This document shows, piece by piece, positions 53,400 through 61,577 of a stretch of DNA of 64,000 nt. Each line of letters opens with the position of its first letter. Within the stretch, counting starts at the first letter, position 1. Made by a program: the position numbers and the translations under genes. Source of the DNA: Nonomuraea glycinis. GTDB lineage: Bacteria > Actinomycetota > Actinomycetes > Streptosporangiales > Streptosporangiaceae. A model generated the notes under the pieces. It was not told where the DNA came from, ran no database searches, and was given only the letters and a program-made list of their open reading frames with translations. The stretch is taken from positions 244,398 through 308,397 of the forward strand of contig NZ_BMNK01000011.1 in assembly GCF_014646515.1 (NCBI RefSeq). Direction: 5' to 3'.

Positions 53400-55232
53400 A
53401 TGGAGCCAACGGGCGCTGCCCCGCTACGCCCGACGGACTTACGGGAGATCGGCCCGTACCGGCTACTCGGGCGATTGGGCGAGGGCGGTATGGGGACCGT
53501 GTTTCTCGCTCGGGCGCCGACGGGGCGGTTCGTCGCGGTCAAAGTGGTCAAGGCCGAGTTCGCGAATCAGGAAGGGTTCGCGGTCAGATTTCACGCCGAG
53601 GTGGAGAACGCGCGCCGCGTGGCGTCGTTCTGTACGGCGCAGGTGCTGGACAACGGCAACACCGGCGACGGCCGGCCGTACATGGTCACCGAGTACATCG
53701 CCGGCACCCCGATGTCGGACCAGATCACGAAATATGGGCAGCTTGATCCGGGACCGCTGCACGGCGTGGCGTTGGGCGTGGCGGCGGCGCTGGCCGCGAT
53801 CCACGTCGCCGAGCTGGTGCACCGCGACCTTAAACCGGCCAACGTCATCCTGTCGTTGTCGGGCCCGCGCGTGATCGACTTCGGCATCGCCAGGGCGCTC
53901 GACCGGGAGACGGGGTTCACCCTCTCGGGCGAGCTGCTGGGCAGCCCCGGCTGGTGGGCCCCCGAGCAGGTACGCGGCGAGATGGTCACCCCGGCGGTCG
54001 ACATCTTCGCCTGGGGCTGCCTGATCGCCTACGCGGGCAACGGCCGGCACCCTTTCGGCCGTGGCGACCCCATCACGCTGGCCACCCGGGTCCTGCACAC
54101 GCCGCCGGACCTCGGCTCGCTGCCCGCGCCGCTCGACGAGCTGGTACGTCGCGCGACCGCGATGGAGCCGAGCGAGCGGCCCACGGCCCAGGAGTTGCTG
54201 CTCGCGCTGGTCGGCGGCGGCGCCAAGCCGGCGCCCGCGACGGACAATCCACCGACCCTGGTGGCCGACGAGCTGCTCACCGACTGGGAGCCGCCGCAGA
54301 ACGTCGTCGACAAGCCGGACATCACGGCCACGTTCGCGACACCACCCCCCCGCGACGCCACCCGGATCGAGCAGCCGGCCGTCGAGAGCCCCGCGCCGAG
54401 CCCTGCGCAGAGCTCCGCGCAGGGCTCGGCGCAGAGCCTTGAGCAGACCCCTGCGCAAAGCTCCGTGCAGAGCCCTGCGCAAAGCTCCGTGCAGAGCCTT
54501 GAGCAGACTCAGGAGCAGCCCAGGAAGCAGAAGAAGCAGCCGCCGGAGCCGCCCCAGGAGCCGCAGGTGTCGGCGGCGGAGCTGGCCCGGCGGGAGGAGG
54601 CGGCGGCCCGAGAGGAGCTGGCGAGCTGGCAGGCGAGCACCGCCCCGCCGGAGGTGCGGCCCACGCCCACGATCCCGCCGCCCGACGCCGCCACCGGTCC
54701 CACCGGCCAGCGGCCGCGCGGCACCCGCTGGCTGATCGCGGCCGCGGCGGCGCTGCTGGCCATCACCGTGACGGGAGCGGTCCTGATCGTGACGTCCAGC
54801 CGCAACAACGCCGGTTCCGGCGTCACCGCGACCGCCTCCCAGGCCGCGGCCGACCGGCCGAACGACGTCGGCCGCCGATTCGCGCTCGGCGAGGTCTTCG
54901 ACGACCCGATGGTGATCGTGTCGAGCGCCCCCGAGTGCGGGCTCAAGGAGTTTCAGGACAAGACCCAGACCCAGGGCCAGCTCTGCGTCGTGCGCTGGAC
55001 CATGGTCAACCCGGGCGGCAAGCTCAGGGAGATCGGCGACCCCGTCGTCAGCATGCGCGACGACCGGGGCGCCCGGCACGACCCGCTCGACGGCCCGCCG
55101 CCGGTCGCCGCGATCGCGCCGGGCGACCGGATCGACGGGGTGTTCGTGTTCGACGTGCCGCTCTACCGCCGGCCCGTGGAGCTGTCGGCGACCATGCTCA
55201 AGGACGGCAAGCAGATCGAGGTCAAGCTGTGA
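53400..55232 (+). CDS. Ser/Thr protein kinase with extracellular DUF4352-like sensor
   Basis: A 610-residue kinase: GRLGEGGMGTVFLARAPTGR, Lys in AVKVVKAEF, VHRDLKPANVIL, DFG in VIDFGIARAL and PEQ. After the kinase domain (about 20-280) comes a Pro/Gln-rich linker with SSAQ/SPAQ/SLEQ repeats and a charged region, one transmembrane helix near 445-465, then a C-terminal extracytoplasmic domain like DUF4352/telokin (FALGEVFDDPMVIVSSAPECG). ATG 53400 is used; three upstream in-frame starts exist, including GTG 53375-53376 with a good GGGGAGG. It overlaps the FG-GAP gene by 4 bp (GTGA). Confidence 0.88.
   Translation: MEPTGAAPLRPTDLREIGPYRLLGRLGEGGMGTVFLARAPTGRFVAVKVVKAEFANQEGFAVRFHAEVENARRVASFCTAQVLDNGNTGDGRPYMVTEYIAGTPMSDQITKYGQLDPGPLHGVALGVAAALAAIHVAELVHRDLKPANVILSLSGPRVIDFGIARALDRETGFTLSGELLGSPGWWAPEQVRGEMVTPAVDIFAWGCLIAYAGNGRHPFGRGDPITLATRVLHTPPDLGSLPAPLDELVRRATAMEPSERPTAQELLLALVGGGAKPAPATDNPPTLVADELLTDWEPPQNVVDKPDITATFATPPPRDATRIEQPAVESPAPSPAQSSAQGSAQSLEQTPAQSSVQSPAQSSVQSLEQTQEQPRKQKKQPPEPPQEPQVSAAELARREEAAAREELASWQASTAPPEVRPTPTIPPPDAATGPTGQRPRGTRWLIAAAAALLAITVTGAVLIVTSSRNNAGSGVTATASQAAADRPNDVGRRFALGEVFDDPMVIVSSAPECGLKEFQDKTQTQGQLCVVRWTMVNPGGKLREIGDPVVSMRDDRGARHDPLDGPPPVAAIAPGDRIDGVFVFDVPLYRRPVELSATMLKDGKQIEVKL
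54391..54510. repeat. 12-bp-period repeat in the kinase linker
   Basis: About nine imperfect tandem copies of a 12-bp unit (close to AGCTCCGTGCAG) inside the kinase gene, including a near-perfect 24-bp duplication at 54447-54470 and 54471-54494. They encode the S-(S/P)-(A/V)-Q repeats of the linker and keep the frame. Confidence 0.85.
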
Positions 55233-56437
55233 AGGTACGTGCGACGCTGTCGGTGCTGTTACTCGGCGCGGCCGCCTGGCTCGCCCCGTCGGCCGCCACC
55301 GCCACCGCCACCGCCGCGGCCTGCGCCGGAGCGAGTGACTTCGACGGCGATGGCGTGGACGACGTGGCCGTGGGCGACCCGTTCGCGGAGGGTCAGCGGG
55401 GTGCCGTGCATGTGCTGTCCGGCGGGAAGGTGGTCCCGGTGACCGTGCCCGACCTCGCCGAGGGCGACGGTTTCGGCTGGTCGGTACGGCTGGCGAAGGT
55501 CGACGCCGACGCCTGCGCCGACCTGGTCGTGGGCGCCCCGTACACCGATGTGGACGGGCGCAAGGACGCCGGGGCGGCGTACGTGATCTATGGCGGCGGC
55601 GCGGCGGCGCCGCAGCGGATGGTCGCGCCCGACGCTCAGCGCGGCGCGCGGCTGGGCTGGTCGCTGGCCGCGCGGGGAGACCTGGTGGCGATCGGCGCGC
55701 CGTACGAGGATGACGGGTACGTCGCCGACGCGGGCGCGATCTATGTGCGTAAGGGCACGGGCGAGCTGAGGAGGATCAGCCAGCAGTCCACGGACGTGCG
55801 GGGCAACAGCGAGGTGGGCGACCAGTTCGGCTGGTCGCTGGCCATGGGACCGGGCAACGGCCTGGTCGTCGGCGTGCCGTACGAGAACGACGACGGCGTC
55901 GGCCAGCAGGTGGACGCCGGCAAGGTGGACGCCGGCTCGGTGGTGGTCATCGAGGACGTGCTGGCGGGCGAACTGGCGACCGTCAAACTGGACTCGCCGA
56001 CCGCCGCCTCCGACGACAAGTACGGCTACGCGGTGGCCTGGGTGGACGGTGTGGGCCTCGCGGTGGGCGTTCCGGGCCCGGGTTATGTCCAGATCTACGA
56101 CGACGAGCTGGAGCCGGCCAGGCGGGTGCGGCAGGCGGGTACGGAGGCGTTCGGCTTCTCGCTGGCGGCCTCGGCGGACGGCAGGCTGGCCATCGGCGCC
56201 CCCTACGGCGGCAGCGTCCGGATCGTCACGGCCCGGGACGGCAAGGACGTCAGGCGGTTCGCGCCCGCCGTCGGGCTGTTCGGCTATGCGCTGGCCTTCA
56301 GCGGCAACAAGCTGGTCATGGGCCAGCCGGACGCGCTCCCGTACGGCAAGGTGTCGGTGGCGGCGCGTAACTCCGACGAGCTGGCGGTGGTGCAGCCGCA
56401 GAAGGGGGCCGACTTCGGCGTGTCACTGGCCGGTTGA
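55229..56437 (+). CDS. secreted FG-GAP (integrin-type) beta-propeller protein
   Basis: A 402-residue exported protein. The signal peptide ends in a long Ala/Thr stretch near residue 30 (AATATATAAACAGA). At least five FG-GAP repeats follow; typical parts are DFDGDGVDDVAVGDP, GDGFGWSVRLAKVDADA, LVVGAPYTDVDGRKDAGAAY and VGDQFGWSLAM. FG-GAP propellers bind ions and ligands. The GTG start overlaps the kinase stop, so it is co-translated and may work as ligand or surface partner of the kinase sensor. It ends in a repeat that also forms the end of the convergent rpf. Confidence 0.88.
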   Translation: MKVRATLSVLLLGAAAWLAPSAATATATAAACAGASDFDGDGVDDVAVGDPFAEGQRGAVHVLSGGKVVPVTVPDLAEGDGFGWSVRLAKVDADACADLVVGAPYTDVDGRKDAGAAYVIYGGGAAAPQRMVAPDAQRGARLGWSLAARGDLVAIGAPYEDDGYVADAGAIYVRKGTGELRRISQQSTDVRGNSEVGDQFGWSLAMGPGNGLVVGVPYENDDGVGQQVDAGKVDAGSVVVIEDVLAGELATVKLDSPTAASDDKYGYAVAWVDGVGLAVGVPGPGYVQIYDDELEPARRVRQAGTEAFGFSLAASADGRLAIGAPYGGSVRIVTARDGKDVRRFAPAVGLFGYALAFSGNKLVMGQPDALPYGKVSVAARNSDELAVVQPQKGADFGVSLAG

Positions 56438-56550
56438 CGCGCCGCGGTCGGACCGCTCACGGGCCGGTTGACGAGCCGAACAGACACGCGCCGCGGTCGG
56501 GCCGCTCACGGGCCGGTTGACGCGCCGAACAGGTGTGCGCCGCAGTTGGG
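56438..56550. repeat. 49-bp tandem repeat at the FG-GAP/rpf junction
   Basis: Copies at 56438-56486 and 56487-56535 begin CGCGCCGCGGTCGG, and a third, diverged copy continues into rpf from 56536 (TGCGCCGCAGTTGGG). The words CACGGGCCGGTTGACG follow in each. The rpf end codes come from the last copies. Confidence 0.85.
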
Positions 56551-57426
56551 CCACTGGCCCTTCCACCGGCCGTCGACCCGCTGGTAGAGGAGCTGCGCCC
56601 GGTAGGTCTGCTCCTCCACCGGCCAGGACTGGGGCATGCCGGTGCCGCCCACGAGCTGCCACATCGGCAGGCTGAACTGGTAGAGGCCGTAGTAGGGGCC
56701 GCTCGGGTTGTAGGCCAGCGGGTCGCCGCCGGACTCGCACTGGGCCAGTGCCGTCCAGTTCAGCTGCAGGACGGCCGCCTCGATCGGCTCGGTGCGCGGC
56801 GGCAGCACGGTGATGAGGGTGCCCTCGGCGGGGAAGGCGTCCGGCTCGGGCCGTACCTGGTAGCCGGGCGGGAGGGGGAGGCCGCTCCGCTTGAGCACCT
56901 GGCGCACCGTGCGGGCGGTCGTGGTGGTCCGGTGCCGGGTGCCGTTGGCGAAGACGTACACGGTGCGTCTGGTGTAGACGGTGAGCGCCATGCCCGACAG
57001 CGGCACGTGCCGGTGTCCCGGCGCGGACAGCTTGCCGGCCCGGGCGAGGTCGAGCTCGGCCAGCGCGTCGCGCACGGTGGTGGCGGTGACCAGCCGGTTC
57101 GTGGTGCGGCCGTCGACGGTCAGCTGGATGGGACGGGCGTGGCGCACCTCGATGCGGGCGCCGTCGACGATCCGCGCCTGCGCGGCGGGCCGTACGAGAT
57201 CGCGGTCGCCGACCGGCACGCCCTGGTCGCCGAGCAGCTCACTGACGGACGCGGCGAAGCTGCGGATCACCTGCGGCTTGCCGTCGACCACCAGCACCAC
57301 GTCCTTGGCCAGGCTGCCGATGACCGCGAGTGCGGTCACGGACAGCAGACCCGCGACACAGACCACCGGCGTCCACGGCGAACGCCAGGGGATCGTGGGA
57401 CGCGGCGCACGCCTTCTTCCTCGCAC
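56506..57426 (-). CDS. rpf: resuscitation-promoting factor (Rpf)
   Basis: A 306-residue secreted Rpf. An N-terminal hydrophobic anchor or signal (VVCVAGLLSVTALAVIG) is followed by DUF348-type repeats (VVLVVDGKPQVIRSF, IQLTVDGRTTNRLVT, VYVFANGTRHRTTT), and a C-terminal transglycosylase-like Rpf domain with WTALAQCESGGDPLAYN, YGLYQFSLPMWQLVGG and QLLYQRVDGRWKGQWPNCG. It should cleave peptidoglycan and help dormant spores or cells grow. A G5 domain typical of RpfB is not visible. The tatD-rpf-ksgA order is conserved. Confidence 0.93.
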   Translation of the reverse strand: MRGRRRAPRPTIPWRSPWTPVVCVAGLLSVTALAVIGSLAKDVVLVVDGKPQVIRSFAASVSELLGDQGVPVGDRDLVRPAAQARIVDGARIEVRHARPIQLTVDGRTTNRLVTATTVRDALAELDLARAGKLSAPGHRHVPLSGMALTVYTRRTVYVFANGTRHRTTTTARTVRQVLKRSGLPLPPGYQVRPEPDAFPAEGTLITVLPPRTEPIEAAVLQLNWTALAQCESGGDPLAYNPSGPYYGLYQFSLPMWQLVGGTGMPQSWPVEEQTYRAQLLYQRVDGRWKGQWPNCGAHLFGASTGP

Positions 57427-57505
57427 GGGCGACCTCCCGAATACCTGAGGCGCCCGACGCTAGTGACGGCCGTGCCGCCACCCGCGTCACTTCACCGAAT
57501 GATGG

Positions 57506-58360
57506 TCACCAGTCGCCGAAGACCGTGATTCCGTTGGCGCTGATGGCCTCGCACAGCTCGTCCGGTTGAACATTCTTGACCTCGGCCAGGCAGCGCAGGG
57601 TGAGCGGGATGAGGTAGGGCGCGTTGGGCTTGCCGCGGTGCGGCACCGGCGGCAGGTAGGGGGCGTCCGTCTCGACCAGCATCAGCTCCACGGGCGCGAC
57701 CCGAGCGGCCTCACGCAGATAACCGGCATTCTTGTACGTCACCGGCCCGGAAAATGACATGAAATATCCGGCTTCCACGCACTTTTTGGCCATTTCGGCA
57801 TCGCCGGAGAAGCTGTGGAACACCACCACCGGCGGCGCCCCCTGGGTCACGAGCACCTTCAGCACGTCGTCATGCGCGTCCCGGTCGTGAATGACCAGCG
57901 CCTTACCGGTGCGCTTGGCGATCTCGATGTGCGCCCGGAAGCTCTCGTGCTGCTCGTCCTTGGTGGCCCAGTCCCGGAAGTAGTCCAGCCCGGTCTCCCC
58001 CACCGCCCGCACCTCGGGCCGCCCGGCCAGCGCCTCGATCTCGGCCAGCGCCTCCGGTGCGGCGGCGTGCGACTCGTTCGGATGGATGGCCACCCCGGCG
58101 TGCACGTTCTCGTGCCCGGCCGCCACGTCGGCGTTCCAGCGCGAGGACGGCAGGTCGTAGCCGATCGTCACCAGGCCCGTCACCCCGACGGCCCGCGCGT
58201 CGTCCAGGATGCTCCGCACGCTGGCCGAGGCCGCCTGGGCGGCCTGGGCCACCGGATCGCCGGCGGACGCCTGCCGGTCGCCCACCATGACGTCGAGATG
58301 ACAGTGACTGTCGAACACCGGCGCGGACAGCGGCTCGGGCGCGACGGGAATCTTGCTCAC
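57506..58360 (-). CDS. tatD: TatD-family metal-dependent hydrolase (DNase)
   Basis: A 284-residue TIM-barrel metallo-hydrolase. Metal ligands: FDSHCHLD at residue 15, the Glu in AVGETGLDYFRDWA near 120, His in LVIHDRDAHDD near 155 and VFHSFSGD near 180, and Asp in VETDAPYLPPVPHRGK near 235. It acts as exonuclease on DNA. GTG at 58360 (SKIPVAP) is chosen by family length. It lies between metG and rpf in the conserved order, with a hairpin between it and metG. Confidence 0.95.
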   Translation of the reverse strand: MSKIPVAPEPLSAPVFDSHCHLDVMVGDRQASAGDPVAQAAQAASASVRSILDDARAVGVTGLVTIGYDLPSSRWNADVAAGHENVHAGVAIHPNESHAAAPEALAEIEALAGRPEVRAVGETGLDYFRDWATKDEQHESFRAHIEIAKRTGKALVIHDRDAHDDVLKVLVTQGAPPVVVFHSFSGDAEMAKKCVEAGYFMSFSGPVTYKNAGYLREAARVAPVELMLVETDAPYLPPVPHRGKPNAPYLIPLTLRCLAEVKNVQPDELCEAISANGITVFGDW

Positions 58361-58379
58361 GCACCCCAACGTAACCTGC

Positions 58380-58408
58380 GGCACCCGCGCCCGGCGCGCG
58401 CGGGTGCC
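58380..58408 (-). terminator. G+C-rich hairpin after metG
   Basis: A perfect 11-bp stem GGCACCCGCGC/GCGCGGGTGCC with a 7-nt loop, 13 bp after the metG stop and before the tatD start. No U tract. It may be a partial terminator or an RNA processing site. Confidence 0.6.
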
Positions 58409-58421
58409 CCCGGCCACGGAC

Positions 58422-60203
58422 TCAGTCGGCCAGCCGGGCCAGCTCCTCGTCCACGACCTTCGGGTCGAGCTTCTTGAACAGCGGCACCGGCGGCGCGAGC
58501 GGGGTGCCCGGCTTGATCGGCTGGTGCTCCCAGCGGGCCGCCCCGGTGTAGTCGCCGGTGATCACGGGGTAAGACTCGCCGCCGTCCTCGTCCACCTCGC
58601 GGATCTCCGGCATGCCGGACCAGACGCCCTCGCCGCCCAGCATGGCGTGCACCTTGTTGGACGAGCCCGGCAGGAACGGCGTCAGCATGGTCTTGGCGTC
58701 GTCCACCACCTGGAGCGCGACGTGCAGGATGGACTTCTGCCGGGCGGTGTCGTCCTTGAGCTTCCACGGCTCCTGCTCGGCCAGATATTTGTTGGCCTCA
58801 CGAACCACGTCGAGCGCCTCGGTGATGGCGTTCTTGAACCGCGAGCGGCGCAGCTCCGCGCCGACCGGGCCGAAGGCGTTGCGCGAGCGCTCCAGCAGCG
58901 CCCGGTCGGCGTCGGAGAGCTCGCCCGCCTCGGGGATCGAGCCGAAGTTCTTGGCCGCCATGGAGACCGACCGGTTGACCAGGTTGCCCCAGGCGGCGAC
59001 GAGCTCGCCGTTGTTGCGGTTGACGAACTCCTGCCAGGTGAAGTCGGTGTCCTGGTTCTCCGGCCCGGCCACGGCGATGTAGTAGCGCAGCGCGTCGGCG
59101 TCGTAGCGGGCCAGGAAGTCGCGCACGTAGATGACGACCTGGCGGGAGGAGGAGAACTTCTTGCCCTCCATCGTCAGGAACTCGCTGGAGACCACCTCGG
59201 ACGGCAGGTCGAGCGCGCCCAGGGAGCCGGGCGAGCCGTCCCTGGCGCCCACGCCGTTGTAGCCGGACAGCATCGCCGGCCAGATCTCGGCGTGGAAGAC
59301 GATGTTGTCCTTGCCCATGAAGTAGTAGCCGCGGGCGTCAGGGTTCTGCCACCACTGGCGCCAGGCCTCGGGGTCGCCGGAGCGCCTGGCCCACTCGATG
59401 GAGGCCGACAGGTAGCCCACAACGGCGTCGAACCATACGTACAGCCGCTTGTTGGACTGGTCGCGCCAGCCGTCGAGCGGGATCGGCACGCCCCAGTCAA
59501 GGTCGCGGCTGATCGCCCGCGGCTGCAGGTCGCCCAGCAGGTTGAGGGCGAACTTGAGCACGTTGGGCCGCCACTCGCCCTGCTTGGCCTGCAGGTAGGT
59601 GCCCAGCACCTCGGCGAAGGCGGGCAGATCGAGCATGAAGTGCTCGGTCTCCACGAAGATCGGCGTCTCGCCGTTGACCCGGCTCACCGGGTTGATCAGC
59701 TGGATCGGGTCGAGCTGGTTGCCGCAATTGTCGCACTGGTCGCCGCGTGCCCCGTCGTAGCCGCAGATGGGGCAGGTGCCCTCGATGTAGCGGTCCGGCA
59801 GGGTCCGCCCGTTGGACGGGGAGATGGCGCCCATGGTGATCTTGGGAAAGATGTAGCCGTTGTCGTAGAGACCCTTGAAGATCTCCTGCGCGATCGCGTA
59901 GTGGTTCTTCGTGGTGGTACGGGTGAACAGGTCGTAGGACAGCCCCAGCCCGGTGAGATCCTCGGCGATCACCCGGTTGTAGCGGTCGGCCAACTCCTTG
60001 GCGGTGACGCCTTCCTTGTCGGCCTGCACCTGGATGGGTGTGCCGTGCTCGTCGGTGCCCGAGACCATCAGCACCTTGTTACCCGCCATCCGCTGGTAGC
60101 GGCTGAAGATGTCAGAAGGCACGCCGAACCCGGAGACGTGCCCGATGTGGCGGGGGCCGTTGGCGTAAGGCCACGCGACGGCGGTCAGAATGTGCTGGGA
60201 CAT
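58422..60203 (-). CDS. metG: methionyl-tRNA synthetase
   Basis: A 593-residue class I synthetase that charges tRNA-Met. The HIGH signature is AWPYANGPRHIGHVSG, the KMSKS signature is EGKKFSSSR, and a zinc knuckle lies near residues 140-160 (CPICGYDGARGDQCDNCG). The anticodon-binding helical domain follows; there is no EMAP-type C-terminal domain. ATG at 60203 (MSQHILT) is chosen over an upstream in-frame start by family alignment. It is the right-hand anchor of the conserved block with tatD and rpf. Confidence 0.97.
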   Translation of the reverse strand: MSQHILTAVAWPYANGPRHIGHVSGFGVPSDIFSRYQRMAGNKVLMVSGTDEHGTPIQVQADKEGVTAKELADRYNRVIAEDLTGLGLSYDLFTRTTTKNHYAIAQEIFKGLYDNGYIFPKITMGAISPSNGRTLPDRYIEGTCPICGYDGARGDQCDNCGNQLDPIQLINPVSRVNGETPIFVETEHFMLDLPAFAEVLGTYLQAKQGEWRPNVLKFALNLLGDLQPRAISRDLDWGVPIPLDGWRDQSNKRLYVWFDAVVGYLSASIEWARRSGDPEAWRQWWQNPDARGYYFMGKDNIVFHAEIWPAMLSGYNGVGARDGSPGSLGALDLPSEVVSSEFLTMEGKKFSSSRQVVIYVRDFLARYDADALRYYIAVAGPENQDTDFTWQEFVNRNNGELVAAWGNLVNRSVSMAAKNFGSIPEAGELSDADRALLERSRNAFGPVGAELRRSRFKNAITEALDVVREANKYLAEQEPWKLKDDTARQKSILHVALQVVDDAKTMLTPFLPGSSNKVHAMLGGEGVWSGMPEIREVDEDGGESYPVITGDYTGAARWEHQPIKPGTPLAPPVPLFKKLDPKVVDEELARLAD

Positions 60204-60248
60204 GAGTCCAAGCCTACGGGTCACGGCCCCACGTCTCGAACGCGACCG

Positions 60249-61478
60249 CTAACGCGACTTCGCCGAGTTTCCTTCGCGGGAGATGGCCTCGGCGGCCTCC
60301 TCAGCGGCCTCGGCCGCCACGTCGATGGAGGACTCGCGGGTACGCCGGATGCCCAGGATGCTGATGAACAGCGACGCGAAGATCGTCTGGAAGCTCATGA
60401 TGAGCGCCGTCGCCGACGGCACGACCAGGCGCAGCGACTCACGCGGGTCCAGCGCGCCGAAGCTGCGGACCTGCCAGTGCACGAGCGACATCACCAGGCC
60501 GACCAGGCCGGCCAGCGCCAGCAGGCCGCCCACCACCAGGCCCTTCTCCAGGGAGACGATGTCGATGAGCTTGCGCACCCGTGGCGACTCGGGCAGGAAG
60601 CCCTCCTCGGCCGCGTACACCTTCGTGAACAGCGCGAACAGGGCCGCCTGGAAGCCGATCACCACCGCGGCCGACGCGCCGACCAGGGTGTCGACGTCGA
60701 AGGCCAGCTCGCCGATCTCGACCGGGCCGAACGTCAGCGCGGTGCCCGCGACCAGGCCCACCACCATCAGCAGGACGCCCGGGATGAAGAACAGCCACTT
60801 GGGGCTGTAGAGCAGCAGGAAGCGCAGGTGCCGCCAGCCGTCGCGCCAGGAGCGCAGGTGCGGCGGGCGGGAGCGGCCGTCGGGCGACAGCGTGGTCGGC
60901 ACCTCACGCACGTCCAGGCCGGACAGCGTGGAGCGGACCACCATCTCGCTCGCGAACTCCATGCCGCCCGTCTGCAGGTGCAGCTTGAGGATCGAGTCGC
61001 GGCGGAAACCGCGCAGCCCGCAGTGGAAGTCGCCGATGGCCGACGGGAAGAACAGCCGGCCGACGAACGACAGCACCGGGTTGCCGAGGTAGCGGTGCAG
61101 CGGGGGCATGGCGCCGGGCGCGATGCCGCCCTTGAACCGGTTGCCCATCACCAGGTCGGCTCCGTCACGGAGCTGCTCCACGAAAGGCATCAACGAGGTG
61201 AAATCGTAGGAGTCGTCGGCGTCGCCCATGATGACGTAGGTGCCGCGAGCGGCCCGGATGCCACCCATCAGCGCATTGCCGTAGCCCTTCTCGTCGACGT
61301 GGACCACACGGGCCCCGGCCTCACGGGCGAGCTGCTGCGAGCCGTCCGTGCTGCCGTTGTCGGCGATCAGGACCTCGCCCTCGATGCCGTGCTCGGCCAT
61401 GCACGCAAGTGCCTTGCGCACACAGACTTCCACGGTCTCCGCCTCGTTGAGGCAGGGCATGACCACCGTCAGTTCCAC
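60249..61478 (-). CDS. membrane-anchored family 2 glycosyltransferase (DPM/GtrB-like)
   Basis: A 409-residue protein. The N-terminal GT-A domain has ELTVVMPCLNEAETVEVCV, ADNGSTDGSQQLA, GYGNALMGGIRAARG and GDADDSYDF. The C-terminal part has about four to five helices (FFIPGVLLMVVGLVAG, VGASAAVVIGFQAALFALF). Such enzymes load a sugar on polyprenyl phosphate, which a GT-C or PMT enzyme then uses. The two genes to its right are of that kind. It is divergent from the GT-C gene, with 99 bp between starts. Confidence 0.92.
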   Translation of the reverse strand: MELTVVMPCLNEAETVEVCVRKALACMAEHGIEGEVLIADNGSTDGSQQLAREAGARVVHVDEKGYGNALMGGIRAARGTYVIMGDADDSYDFTSLMPFVEQLRDGADLVMGNRFKGGIAPGAMPPLHRYLGNPVLSFVGRLFFPSAIGDFHCGLRGFRRDSILKLHLQTGGMEFASEMVVRSTLSGLDVREVPTTLSPDGRSRPPHLRSWRDGWRHLRFLLLYSPKWLFFIPGVLLMVVGLVAGTALTFGPVEIGELAFDVDTLVGASAAVVIGFQAALFALFTKVYAAEEGFLPESPRVRKLIDIVSLEKGLVVGGLLALAGLVGLVMSLVHWQVRSFGALDPRESLRLVVPSATALIMSFQTIFASLFISILGIRRTRESSIDVAAEAAEEAAEAISREGNSAKSR

Positions 61479-61577
61479 GTCTCAACCCTTCATTCACTGC
61501 ACTTCTGGCACACCATCATGCCCTGTGCCCAGGAATGGTCGGGGCAAGTCCAGGAAACGACTGGCATTCTTTACAGC

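Noticed and set aside
58353..61577. A very long open frame on the plus strand leading into the GT-C gene
   Set aside because: It is antisense to metG and the GT2 gene, is His/Arg/Gly-rich with no homology-like motif, and is the third-position G+C shadow typical of such DNA. Only the part from 61578 is coding.
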